Positions 24,700 through 32,720 of a stretch of DNA of 33,350 bases are shown here, piece by piece. The position numbers were made by a program, and so were the translations under genes. The number at the start of each line of letters is the position of its first letter. Within the stretch, counting starts at the first letter, position 1. Under the pieces are notes generated by a model, which worked only from the letters and a program-made list of their open reading frames with translations, did no database searches and was not told the DNA's origin. The stretch comes from Clostridiales bacterium UBA4821 (GTDB lineage: Bacteria > Bacillota > Clostridia > Acetivibrionales > UBA4821): contig DHFP01000115.1 in the NCBI GenBank assembly GCA_002402315.1, positions 1-33,350 of the forward strand. Reading direction: 5' to 3'.

Positions 24700-24728
24700 T
24701 TTACAATTAACATTTTATGAATTACAAT
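24700..24728 (+). promoter_or_regulatory. Predicted sigma-A promoter of the PC4-like gene
   Basis: TTTACA (24700-24705), a 17-nt spacer and TACAAT (24723-24728), each one base from consensus. It lies directly before the LexA box and about 80 nt before the start codon. Confidence 0.7.
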
Positions 24729-24733
24729 AAAAG

Positions 24734-24747
24734 CGAACAAATGTTCT
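24734..24747 (+). promoter_or_regulatory. LexA (SOS) box
   Basis: CGAACAAATGTTCT fits the Gram-positive LexA/DinR consensus CGAACRNRYGTTC exactly over its 13 defined positions. It starts 6 nt after the -10 hexamer, so it covers the transcription start, the ideal place for repression. Confidence 0.75.
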
Positions 24748-24806
24748 AGTAGGATTCGCAATATGAAAGAATTTTTATGGAAATAATGCAAATTGGAGGG
24801 ATTGAT

Positions 24807-25043
24807 ATGGCAGACTTAAAGTTCGAAATCAAGCAGAGTCTTGGTATCCTTTCGGAAGGTTCCAAGGGATGGAGGAAAGAAGTCAATATAATCAGTTGGA
24901 ATGATAGAAGCCCAAAGATAGATATCCGTGATTGGGACGAAACCCATGAGAAGATGGGGAAAGGGGTTACATTAAGCAAGGATGAGATGAAGAAGCTGAA
25001 GGAAATTTTGTTAAAACTGGATTTGGATAAGCTGGAAGTGTGA
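24807..25043 (+). CDS. PC4-like single-stranded DNA-binding protein (YdbC family)
   Basis: 78 residues matching the small Firmicutes PC4-like family whose Lactococcus member YdbC binds single-stranded DNA: KFEIKQSLGILSE, GWRKEVNIISWN, PKIDIRDWDETHEKMGKGVTL, then a C-terminal helix (KDEMKKLKEILLKL). It should form a dimer with a curved beta surface for DNA or RNA. The ATG at 24807 is chosen because GGAGGG lies 7 nt before it; the longer frame from 24777 lacks a site. A LexA box overlies its promoter, so induction by DNA damage is likely. It converges on the biotin carboxylase gene. Confidence 0.88.
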   Translation: MADLKFEIKQSLGILSEGSKGWRKEVNIISWNDRSPKIDIRDWDETHEKMGKGVTLSKDEMKKLKEILLKLDLDKLEV

Positions 25044-25066
25044 AGGGGGAAACATTCCCACCTAAA

Positions 25067-26455
25067 TTAACCCTCTATCCGTCCCATTTTCTTGACAAAC
25101 ATCCTTGCCTCATCGAAGAGATGTTCATGTTCCTCAATAAATTTAGTGCTAATGTTACCGCATCTAAAATCATTACTACCCATAACAGCCCATAAATATG
25201 GGATGTTTGTCTTTGGGCCTGCAATTACATATTCATTTAGAGCTCGCTGCATTCTCGAAATTGCTTCATTGCGGTCGTTACCCCATGATATAAGTTTTGA
25301 GAGCATCGAATCATAATATGTGCTGACCTCATACCCTGAGTACACGCCCGAGTCTACCCGGAGCCCAAATCCCCCGGGGGCACTGTACTCGGTAATAACG
25401 CCGGGAGAAGGTATAAAACCGTTTAAAGGATTCTCCGCGCATATACGGCATTCCAACGCATGTCCCCGGAAGCTGATATCTTGCTGCTTAAATGAAAGCT
25501 GCTCACCTGCCGCTATACGTATCTGTGTTTTTATGATATCAATTCCGGCAAGCATTTCGGTTATGGTATGCTCAACCTGAACACGTGTGTTCATTTCCAG
25601 GAAATAAAATTCACCTTTATCATAAATGAATTCTACCGTACCTGCAGAATGGTAATTTACTGCACGAGCTATAGCAGTAGCAGCCGCACCCATCTTCTCC
25701 CGGATATCAGGAGTAATGACCGATGACGGGGACTCCTCCACAATTTTCTGATGACGCCGTTGTATTGAGCACTCCCTTTCCCCAAGGTGTACGATATTTC
25801 CATATTTGTCGCCTAAAATCTGGACCTCTATATGACGGGGTCTTTCGATATATTTTTCTATAAAAACCGAACTATCTCCAAACACTGAGGCAGCATGGTT
25901 ACGGACATTCTCCAGCATCTGTTCGAGTTCTTCCGGCCCATAAGCAACTCTCATACCCATACCGCCGCCCCCGGCAGCCGCTTTTATTAAGACCGGATAA
26001 CCTATTTTTTCTGCCAGCTTTCTGGCATCACCAGACTGGGATATAGCTCTTTTGCTTCCACGAACAATAGGAACACCAAGTGACTGCATTAGTTTTCTTG
26101 CAGCAATCTTATCGCCCATAAGTTGAATAACCTTGCTGTCAGGTCCTATAAAAGTAATGCCCGCTTCCTCAACGGCACGTGCAAATGTTTCCCTTTCTGA
26201 GAGGAATCCATAACCCGGATGTATAGCATCGACTCCGGTATCAGTGGCTATTTTTATGATTTTTTCTATGTTCATGTATGTATCAATGGATCTATCGCCA
26301 TTCAACGAGTATGCATAATCAGCATATTGAGTGTGTAGACTGCTGCGGTCCGCATCGGAATACACAGCGACAGATAGTATGCCCATTTCCTTTAATGCCC
26401 TGATTATTCGAACAGCAATTTCTCCTCTGTTTGCAACCAACACTTTTTTAAACAT
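25067..26455 (-). CDS. accC: Biotin carboxylase (acetyl-CoA or related carboxylase subunit)
   Basis: 462 residues. ATP-dependent carboxylation of biotin on a carrier protein. The N-terminal domain begins FKKVLVANRGEIAVRIIRA. The ATP-grasp fold has the glycine-rich loop KAAAGGGGMGMRV, the metal-binding EMNTRVQVEHTITE and the HPGYGFLSE motif, and the C-terminal domain runs to ISWGNDRNEAI. No biotin carrier or carboxyltransferase gene lies beside it, so the acyl-CoA carboxylated is open: it could serve acetyl-CoA, propionyl-CoA or pyruvate. The ribosome site is weak (AAAGG). A promoter with a 24-nt palindrome at its start point lies upstream. Confidence 0.93.
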   Translation of the reverse strand: MFKKVLVANRGEIAVRIIRALKEMGILSVAVYSDADRSSLHTQYADYAYSLNGDRSIDTYMNIEKIIKIATDTGVDAIHPGYGFLSERETFARAVEEAGITFIGPDSKVIQLMGDKIAARKLMQSLGVPIVRGSKRAISQSGDARKLAEKIGYPVLIKAAAGGGGMGMRVAYGPEELEQMLENVRNHAASVFGDSSVFIEKYIERPRHIEVQILGDKYGNIVHLGERECSIQRRHQKIVEESPSSVITPDIREKMGAAATAIARAVNYHSAGTVEFIYDKGEFYFLEMNTRVQVEHTITEMLAGIDIIKTQIRIAAGEQLSFKQQDISFRGHALECRICAENPLNGFIPSPGVITEYSAPGGFGLRVDSGVYSGYEVSTYYDSMLSKLISWGNDRNEAISRMQRALNEYVIAGPKTNIPYLWAVMGSNDFRCGNISTKFIEEHEHLFDEARMFVKKMGRIEG

Positions 26456-26491
26456 AACTTAGAGCACTACCTTTCTCTTTTCATTGAATTA

Positions 26492-26515
26492 AGGTAATAG
26501 CAGATGCTATTACCT
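26492..26515. promoter_or_regulatory. Palindromic operator or leader hairpin before accC
   Basis: Exact inverted repeat with 11-nt arms (AGGTAATAGCA and its complement) and a GA spacer. It starts at the predicted transcription start of accC, 37 nt before the ATG. It does not resemble the FapR box. It may bind a dimeric repressor or form an RNA hairpin. Confidence 0.6.
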
Positions 26516-26522
26516 GGTAATA

Positions 26523-26551
26523 ATAATATCATATCTGCTATTGTAATACAA
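26523..26551 (-). promoter_or_regulatory. Predicted promoter of accC
   Basis: On the minus strand TTGTAT (26546-26551), a 17-nt spacer and TATTAT (26523-26528). The -10 differs from consensus at one position, while the -35 is weaker. Confidence 0.5.
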
Positions 26552-26696
26552 TATTGCATTCAAATATACCTCTAATGTTAATGAGTCAAAAAAATAAATT
26601 TGGTTGAGGAAAAAAATTACAGATACAACTTCTATTTGCAGGAAAAGTATTGTATTATGTCAGTATAAAATATTTAAGTCCAAGGAGGATAATCTG

Positions 26697-28628
26697 ATGG
26701 ATGATAAGAAAGTTAACTCTGTAGATGAAAATAATTTTGAAGAAGAGAATATTGGTGATAAACTTAAAGAGGCAGACCAACCATCAATTCTGCAGGATAC
26801 GCCTGAAGAAACAAGTACCGTTGAAACTGCAAGTGCGCCCAAAAGGTTGAATCTGATAGAAAATATAAAAAAGAGTGCCTTAAACATTTATAAGACATTT
26901 TTAAGGTTTCCGTTAATCCTGATTATTTTTACTGCTCTTGCTAGTATTATTATATACATGACCGAAACACCTTATAATGAACCTGTTGAAAAAATACTGG
27001 ACCGCGTTATAGGAGTTTTAATTTTGGGTATACCTTTTACCCTAGCGGCAAATTTATTCATCGAAAAGTTTTGGGACAATGTAAATATTTTCAAAAAAAT
27101 TCTAAGTTATTCGCTGCAAATTGCAGTATTGACAGCTTATTATTTTTTTCTTTTTCCCAACACAGATATGGTCCCGGTTATGAGACTAATTTTAATCACA
27201 TTTTCTTTGGGTCTTACATTTTTATTTATTCCATATTTACGCGGCAAAGAAAATTTCGAAGTATTTATTACAAAGATAGTTTCTAAAGCAACAATAACAG
27301 CATTCTTTACATTGGTAATTGCTTTAGGATTAATTGCGACTCTATTTGCAGTAAAATCGCTTCTTTATAATGATTTAAGCGAAAAACATTTTTTCTATGT
27401 ATGGGTATTATCGTGGCTTATTTTTGCACCTGTTTACTTTTTATCCGGTTTTCCAAAAACTGAAGATATTTTCTCTATTAAAGATTATAATAATATTTTT
27501 AAAATTCTATTAGTATTCATCATTTTACCTATTATAAGCATATATACTGTAGTTTTGTACCTTTACTTCGGCAAAATATTAATTACTCAGGTCTGGCCGA
27601 AAGGTATCGTATCATATCTTGTTCTTTCTTATACTTCGGCAGGAATAATATCAATCTTTTTAATTTCCTCATTTTTTAAACAAAACAAATGGGTAGATAC
27701 GTTTACCAATATATATTTAAAACTAATTTTTCCTCTCATTGGAATGATGTTTGTATCAATAGGAATCCGTATAAATGAGTTCGGGTTTACCGAAAACAGG
27801 TATTTAATTCTTGCAACCGGAATATGGGCAACTTTTGCTGTAATTTTCATGAATTTTGATAAAGGGAAGAGAAATATTATATTACCAATCAGTTTGGCTG
27901 TAGTTGCTTTTTTAGCTGTTTGCGGGCCTTGGGACGCTTCCAATATATCGAAAACAAGCCAAAACAACCGTTTTAGCAATATTTTAAATAAATACGGCAT
28001 GATAGCTAATGGAAAAGTAATGACCGGCAGTAGTAAAGTTGCGTATAATGACCAAAAAGAAATCAGCGAGATTTTACGTTATTTTGACAGGGCTCATAAG
28101 CTTAGCGATGTTAAGTATTTACCCGATGATTTTGATTTCAGCAAAATGAAAGATGTTTTTGGTTTTGAGGCGGTTGACACTTACAGAGCCGGCGGTACAA
28201 ATTATTTTAATTACTATAAACCGCAGGATGCTCCTGTGATAATAAACGGATACGATATTCTTTTTGATTTAGAATTTTTTAATAGCGGTTCCGGTGACAA
28301 TTTGGTTTATGAAAGTTTTTCTAATAGCCAATATGGAAATATAAAAATAAGTATTAATAAAAAATATGAAATGACAATTTTTCGTAATGGCGAAGCATTA
28401 TATACATTTAATATATTGAATAATCTTTCTGAATTATATAAAAAATATGGTTATGAAATTAAAACAAAAGAACCTAGTAAGCAAGAATTAGTATTCATTG
28501 ATGCAAACAATAAGGCAGAAATCAAAATTATATATAGATTAATTACATTAACCGTTAATAATGAAAACAATAATGATGAGATTGTTCCTAACAATGTTAA
28601 AGCCGATTTATTAATTAAATTCAAATAA
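26697..28628 (+). CDS. DUF4153 multi-pass membrane protein
   Basis: 643 residues from the ATG at 26697, which follows AAGGAGG at 8 nt; the frame is open further upstream but without a good site. The first 60 residues are acidic and soluble. From FLRFPLILIIFTALASIII to about residue 430 there are about 11 hydrophobic helices, and the last 200 residues (from NRFSNILNKYGM) are soluble and probably outside the membrane. This layout and the helix pattern fit the DUF4153 family, whose function is unknown. It is monocistronic; the next promoter lies 66 nt downstream. Confidence 0.8.
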   Translation: MDDKKVNSVDENNFEEENIGDKLKEADQPSILQDTPEETSTVETASAPKRLNLIENIKKSALNIYKTFLRFPLILIIFTALASIIIYMTETPYNEPVEKILDRVIGVLILGIPFTLAANLFIEKFWDNVNIFKKILSYSLQIAVLTAYYFFLFPNTDMVPVMRLILITFSLGLTFLFIPYLRGKENFEVFITKIVSKATITAFFTLVIALGLIATLFAVKSLLYNDLSEKHFFYVWVLSWLIFAPVYFLSGFPKTEDIFSIKDYNNIFKILLVFIILPIISIYTVVLYLYFGKILITQVWPKGIVSYLVLSYTSAGIISIFLISSFFKQNKWVDTFTNIYLKLIFPLIGMMFVSIGIRINEFGFTENRYLILATGIWATFAVIFMNFDKGKRNIILPISLAVVAFLAVCGPWDASNISKTSQNNRFSNILNKYGMIANGKVMTGSSKVAYNDQKEISEILRYFDRAHKLSDVKYLPDDFDFSKMKDVFGFEAVDTYRAGGTNYFNYYKPQDAPVIINGYDILFDLEFFNSGSGDNLVYESFSNSQYGNIKISINKKYEMTIFRNGEALYTFNILNNLSELYKKYGYEIKTKEPSKQELVFIDANNKAEIKIIYRLITLTVNNENNNDEIVPNNVKADLLIKFK

Positions 28629-28693
28629 AAGGAACAAGGGGACATCCCTTGCCGTATACAGTCAACCAATGAATTTTCCCCTGGGCTGCGTAC

Positions 28694-28722
28694 TTGACAG
28701 TGATTGCCAATGACTATATAAT
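28694..28722 (+). promoter_or_regulatory. Perfect-consensus sigma-A promoter
   Basis: TTGACA (28694-28699), 17-nt spacer, TATAAT (28717-28722): no mismatch to consensus. The expected start point, about 28730, is 15 nt before the ATG of the broken amidohydrolase gene. A 6-bp hairpin precedes it but no clear terminator. Confidence 0.85.
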
Positions 28723-28744
28723 AACTCCAAAAACGAGAGATAAT

Positions 28745-30083
28745 ATGAGAATACTTATTGAGAATACCACAGCCTACGTAGGCGATGCATTTAAACGTCT
28801 GGATGGCGTAAGTCTATTGATTGAGTCAGGGAAAATAGCTGCTGTTTCCCCGGACTTAACTGTCGATAACGCTGAGCGAATGGATGGAAGCAGTTTTTTT
28901 TATCACCCCTGGACTGGTTAACGCTCATTTTCACCCCTCACAGCAGTTGAATAGAGCACTCGGAATCGGTCTTGGCCATGACAAGCAGATGGACCTTCTC
29001 CATGCCACCGATCAAATCAAGGACCCGAAGGACTCCACCTTGCTGTCCTATATTGCTGTTCTGGAAGGCCTCAAGGCTGGAACAACCTGTTTTTATTCGG
29101 CCGGCTCAAATATCGATACCCAGTTTGAGGTCTACAAGACGCTGGGTGTTAGGGTTGCATGCGCATTAATTCCGAAGGACATAGCTTCTGATGATAAACA
29201 TCATAGTATCCGTGCAAAAACCTGGCAAACTAATGAGCGGTTGGAAAAGGCAGAATTCCTTCATAACAGCTTCCATACCGAGTTGGTCCGGGTTCATTTC
29301 GGAGCAGTAAACGTCCGGTATGCCTCAGATGAATTAATCCTGGGGATGATCGACCTCGCGCACAAATACAACGTACACTTTCAAATGCACGCAGCTGAGA
29401 GCATGGAGTACGTACAAAATGTCCGGAATTGAACGGGACACCGGCCGGTAGAGCACCTGTATAAAATTGGCGCTTTAAGCGAAAGGGTATCTTTGGCACA
29501 TGCAGTTCACTTAACACCCTCTGAAATTGAATATTTGGCTGAAGCACACGCGCACGTTGTACACTGTCCCCGTTCAAACTCTTACGTTGGAGTTGGAGTC
29601 TGTCCCGTAAAAGACCTGCTGGACTCCGGCGTCAATGTCGCCCTCGGCTCTGATGCCGCAATAAACAACAATTCCAATGAAGTCCGCGGCGAGGCACATG
29701 CTGCTTACGATAAGATGGTAGACAAATATCAAAAGTCTGACGTAGTAGATTATTTAACACTTTTCCGGATGCTGACCATTAACGGAGCACGTACTATGGG
29801 CCTCGAGAACGGTATAGGTATTATCGAACCCGGTAAGCAGGCAGATTTGGCCCTTTGGTCAAAAAATGATTTTCCATTTATCCCAGGATTCAACCACATC
29901 GCTGATTTAATCTTTACCGATTCATGCAGGGCGCATACTGTTTTTGTAAATGGAGAGAGAGTACTTCAAGACTACCTTTCCACAAGGATTGACGAACTGG
30001 AACTAAAAAAACGGGCCAGAGATATTTCAAATAAATATTATACAGCGTTCCAACAATTACGTTCACAAATACCCCTTGAGTAA
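28745..30083 (+). pseudogene. Amidohydrolase (SsnA/chlorohydrolase-like), broken by a frameshift and a stop
   Basis: Restored, the gene would encode about 445 residues, the normal length for metal-dependent amidohydrolases of the SsnA/TRZ-ATZ group that deaminate or hydrolyse small rings. The N-terminal part (MRILIENTTAYVGD) runs to a run of eight T at 28894-28901. Seven T would continue the frame into FITPGLVNAHFHPS with the HxH metal motif. The second frame continues through FQMHAAES to VRN, where TGA (29430-29432) interrupts; the same frame resumes with TGHRPVEHLYK. The remaining metal ligands, AHAVHL and GSDAAIN, are intact. The TGA could come from CGA by one change. Two lesions argue for a recent pseudogene, although sequencing error in the T run is possible. 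Confidence 0.85.
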
Positions 30084-30124
30084 TAACGCCTTCCATGCTG
30101 TGACTAAACCATATGATAATGTGT

Positions 30125-30157
30125 GAGTCAGGGTAACTGAGACTCATTCTTTTTTTA
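30125..30157 (+). terminator. Intrinsic terminator after the amidohydrolase
   Basis: GAGTCAG pairs with CTG-AG-ACTC (a bulged 7-bp stem, 30125-30145) followed by ATTCTTTTTTT. It isolates the broken amidohydrolase from the UbiA gene set. Confidence 0.7.
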
Positions 30158-30260
30158 TAAAAACTATGCTATCATGGAATAAGAGTTACTATGGTTAAAG
30201 AGTAGTTAAAGGTCTGGCAGTAACATATCTTGTTTTAGTATTTAGATTCGGGGGTATTAC

Positions 30261-31241
30261 ATGGTGCATTTTATAAGAGCCTATATAAAATCTATGCGGC
30301 TTTACTATGCATTCATAACCGGTATTGCCGGGTGGCTGGGCATGGCTTTTTATGAACATATTGCAACATCCCAGTACCAGACAGTTGAAATAGCGCCTCC
30401 AACAGAAAAAAAGTTTGTGATATTGGCGTTACTGTTTTTGAGCTGGGGAATAAATCAAATCATCAATGACTATCTGGGACTTAGAGAAGACAGGATAAAC
30501 GCCCCTAACCGGCCGATGGTGACCGGAGAGCTTAACCCGAGGAAAGCCATTATTGTTTCAATAATTCTGTTATTAACTTCAGCAGTCATAACCTGTTTTT
30601 ATCTTGAACCACTTGCGTTAATACCATTGATACTAGGTGTTATATTAAATGTAATATACGAATACGCCAAAGGTTACAACATACTTGGAAATATTGTTTT
30701 CGGAGTGATGATCAGCATGTGCACGGCATATGGGTTTCTGGCTGCCGGCCCTACGACACATCCGTATTTTACCAAGAGCCGTGTGTCAGCGTTAATCCTG
30801 GTCGCAGTTATGAATGGGCTAATGACCTTCTACACTTATTTTAAGGACTATGAAGGAGATAAGGCTGCGGGCAAGAAGACTGTAGTAGTGCAATATGGTA
30901 TAGGAAAATCAAGGATTATTGCTATAGTATCTGCATTCTTGCCTACAATTCTTTTTATTGCTATCTATAGCAATGACTTCATTATTTCAAGGATTAACAA
31001 TACGTTCTTAATTCTGGGATTTTTAACTCTCTTTCTTCAGGTCTGGACAGGATATTTGTATTATAAAAATCCTGAAGGGGAAAAAACCTATTATTCCCTG
31101 GCCGCAAACTTCAGAGCCTGTGTTTGCGGGCAAGCGACCCTAATAGCTTTATTTAATACCGAGCTTGCTATGGTGTTATTTTTAGTTTCATATATATTTG
31201 TTGGCTTTCTCTTTGACTTTCATTCGAATGCACGTGCGTAA
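30261..31241 (+). CDS. UbiA-family membrane prenyltransferase
   Basis: 326 residues with about nine membrane helices. UbiA enzymes join an isoprenoid diphosphate to an aromatic or polar acceptor inside the membrane. The first metal-diphosphate motif is NDYLGLRED followed by RINAPNRPM; the usual pattern NDxxDxxxD has Asp where this protein has Gly. The second motif, FKDYEGDKAAGKKT, is normal. The family includes menaquinone, heme O and archaeal ether-lipid enzymes; the neighbours do not match any of those pathways. GGGGG lies 8 nt before the ATG. It opens the set UbiA, OYE, ACP, oxoamine synthase, with short gaps or overlaps. Confidence 0.9.
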   Translation: MVHFIRAYIKSMRLYYAFITGIAGWLGMAFYEHIATSQYQTVEIAPPTEKKFVILALLFLSWGINQIINDYLGLREDRINAPNRPMVTGELNPRKAIIVSIILLLTSAVITCFYLEPLALIPLILGVILNVIYEYAKGYNILGNIVFGVMISMCTAYGFLAAGPTTHPYFTKSRVSALILVAVMNGLMTFYTYFKDYEGDKAAGKKTVVVQYGIGKSRIIAIVSAFLPTILFIAIYSNDFIISRINNTFLILGFLTLFLQVWTGYLYYKNPEGEKTYYSLAANFRACVCGQATLIALFNTELAMVLFLVSYIFVGFLFDFHSNARA

Positions 31242-31268
31242 CAGCTCTATATGCCGGGGGTTAAAGGC

Positions 31269-32477
31269 ATGAACATTTTTGAAACTGTAAAATTAGGCAA
31301 TACCGTTTTAAAGAACAGGATTATACGCTCTGCTGCTTTTGAGGGGATGTGTGATTCTTCAGGGTTTCCCAAAGAAGCATACAAGACACAGTATGTGGAG
31401 CTTGCAAAAGGTGATGCAGGCGCTATTATAACAGGTTTTGCCTTTATATCAAAAGAAGGAAAAGCAATGCAGCCTGGGCAGGCCGGAATGGATAGTGCAG
31501 AAAAAATTCAATGCTTCAAGGAAATAACTGATGAGGTGCATAAGTTTGACTGCAAAATATTTATGCAGTTAGCCCATACAGGCCGACAGACAAGGAAGAA
31601 GGAAACCGGCTGTGATGTTTATGGCGTATCCAAAAAGAAATCATTTTATTTTGGTTCAAAGCCTGAGGTTTTAACAAAGGAGCAAATCCATGAGATTGCG
31701 GGACAATTTGCAGGTTCAGCTTTATTTGCCAGACAAGCCGGCTTTGATGGGGTGCAGCTGCACGCAGCACATGGATATCTGATTCACCAATTCATTCTAT
31801 CATCCGTAAATAACAGGAAGGATGAATTTGGAGTTGATCCTGAAACAAAGATTGGCACAAGATTTTTGGAACTGATTATTGATAAGATTAGACAAAAATG
31901 TGGAAGCGAATTTACTATTTTAGTTAAAATAAGCGGCAGTGATGATTATTTTAATAAATTCTCAGAAAAACAATTTATAAACCTCATTCATTTTCTTGAT
32001 TCAAAACCGGTTGATGGTATAGAAATCAGCTATGGTACAATGGATTATGCCTTGAATATATTCAGGGGAGATATTCCTCTAGAGTTGATTACCAAAGTAA
32101 ATCCCATATATAAGTTAAATAACAGGTTTTTGAAGCTTCTTTGGAAAATGTTCGTTTATCCTGTACAAAAGCTAAAAATCAGGCCATTCACCCCCATGTA
32201 TAACCTTGAATATGCTAAAATAGCAAAACAGAATACCGGCATTCCTGTTATATGTGTAGGGGGATTTAGGAAGGGAGAGGAGATAAAGTCGGCTGTAGAG
32301 AAGGATAATATTGACTTTATCAGCTTGTGCAGGCCATTTATCTGTGAGCCGGATTTTACGAAGAAGCTTGAGATAGACCAAAATTATGTTTCCAAATGTG
32401 TTAATTGCAATTTTTGTGCCGTAATGTGCGACTCAGGCCAACCAACACGCTGCTACAAAGAAGGAGGCAGGAAATGA
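31269..32477 (+). CDS. Old Yellow Enzyme-family NADH:flavin oxidoreductase
   Basis: 402 residues. FMN-dependent TIM barrel of the OYE family, which reduces activated C=C bonds. Seen: RIIRSAAFEGMCD at the N-terminus, MQLAHTGRQTRKK, the active-site GVQLHAAHGYLIHQF, NNRKDEFG and the C-terminal ICVGGFRKGEEI phosphate-binding part. At the end CVNCNFCAVMC and a later Cys suggest the 4Fe-4S cluster of the 2-enoate-reductase branch, but the FAD/NAD domain of that branch is absent. The ATG at 31269 is preferred over 31251 because GGGGG lies between them. The stop overlaps the start of the acyl carrier gene. Confidence 0.9.
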   Translation: MNIFETVKLGNTVLKNRIIRSAAFEGMCDSSGFPKEAYKTQYVELAKGDAGAIITGFAFISKEGKAMQPGQAGMDSAEKIQCFKEITDEVHKFDCKIFMQLAHTGRQTRKKETGCDVYGVSKKKSFYFGSKPEVLTKEQIHEIAGQFAGSALFARQAGFDGVQLHAAHGYLIHQFILSSVNNRKDEFGVDPETKIGTRFLELIIDKIRQKCGSEFTILVKISGSDDYFNKFSEKQFINLIHFLDSKPVDGIEISYGTMDYALNIFRGDIPLELITKVNPIYKLNNRFLKLLWKMFVYPVQKLKIRPFTPMYNLEYAKIAKQNTGIPVICVGGFRKGEEIKSAVEKDNIDFISLCRPFICEPDFTKKLEIDQNYVSKCVNCNFCAVMCDSGQPTRCYKEGGRK

Positions 32478-32719
32478 CTTTGGAAGAAAGAATAGTTTCT
32501 ATTATTAAAAACAATATGGAGAGAAAACGTGATATTAGTTTGGACACCAGACTTATAGATGATTTGGAAATAGATTCATTCGATAAGCTGATGATTATCA
32601 ACGCAATGGAAGATGAATTTTCCATTACCATTGATGAAGAAGATTTTAAAGATGTAAGGAAGGTTTCAGATATAGTCAATAAGTTAAGAGCAAAATATCC
32701 GGAAGTAGAGAGGGTTTAA
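32474..32719 (+). CDS. Stand-alone acyl carrier protein
   Basis: 81 residues, acidic, with the phosphopantetheine attachment motif IDSFDKLMI (Ser in the place of the usual DSL serine). The start ATG at 32474 overlaps the preceding stop in an ATGA arrangement, with GGAGGCAGG just upstream. Dedicated carriers next to an alpha-oxoamine synthase usually hand that enzyme its acyl chain. It is unlikely to be the housekeeping AcpP, because no fatty acid synthase gene is near and the motif is divergent. It is translationally coupled to the reductase. Confidence 0.92.
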   Translation: MTLEERIVSIIKNNMERKRDISLDTRLIDDLEIDSFDKLMIINAMEDEFSITIDEEDFKDVRKVSDIVNKLRAKYPEVERV

Positions 32720-32720
32720 C

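Noticed and set aside
29430..29432. In-frame TGA in the amidohydrolase as a selenocysteine codon
   Set aside because: No selenocysteine insertion hairpin is evident directly after it, the position is not a metal ligand, and the gene has a second lesion.
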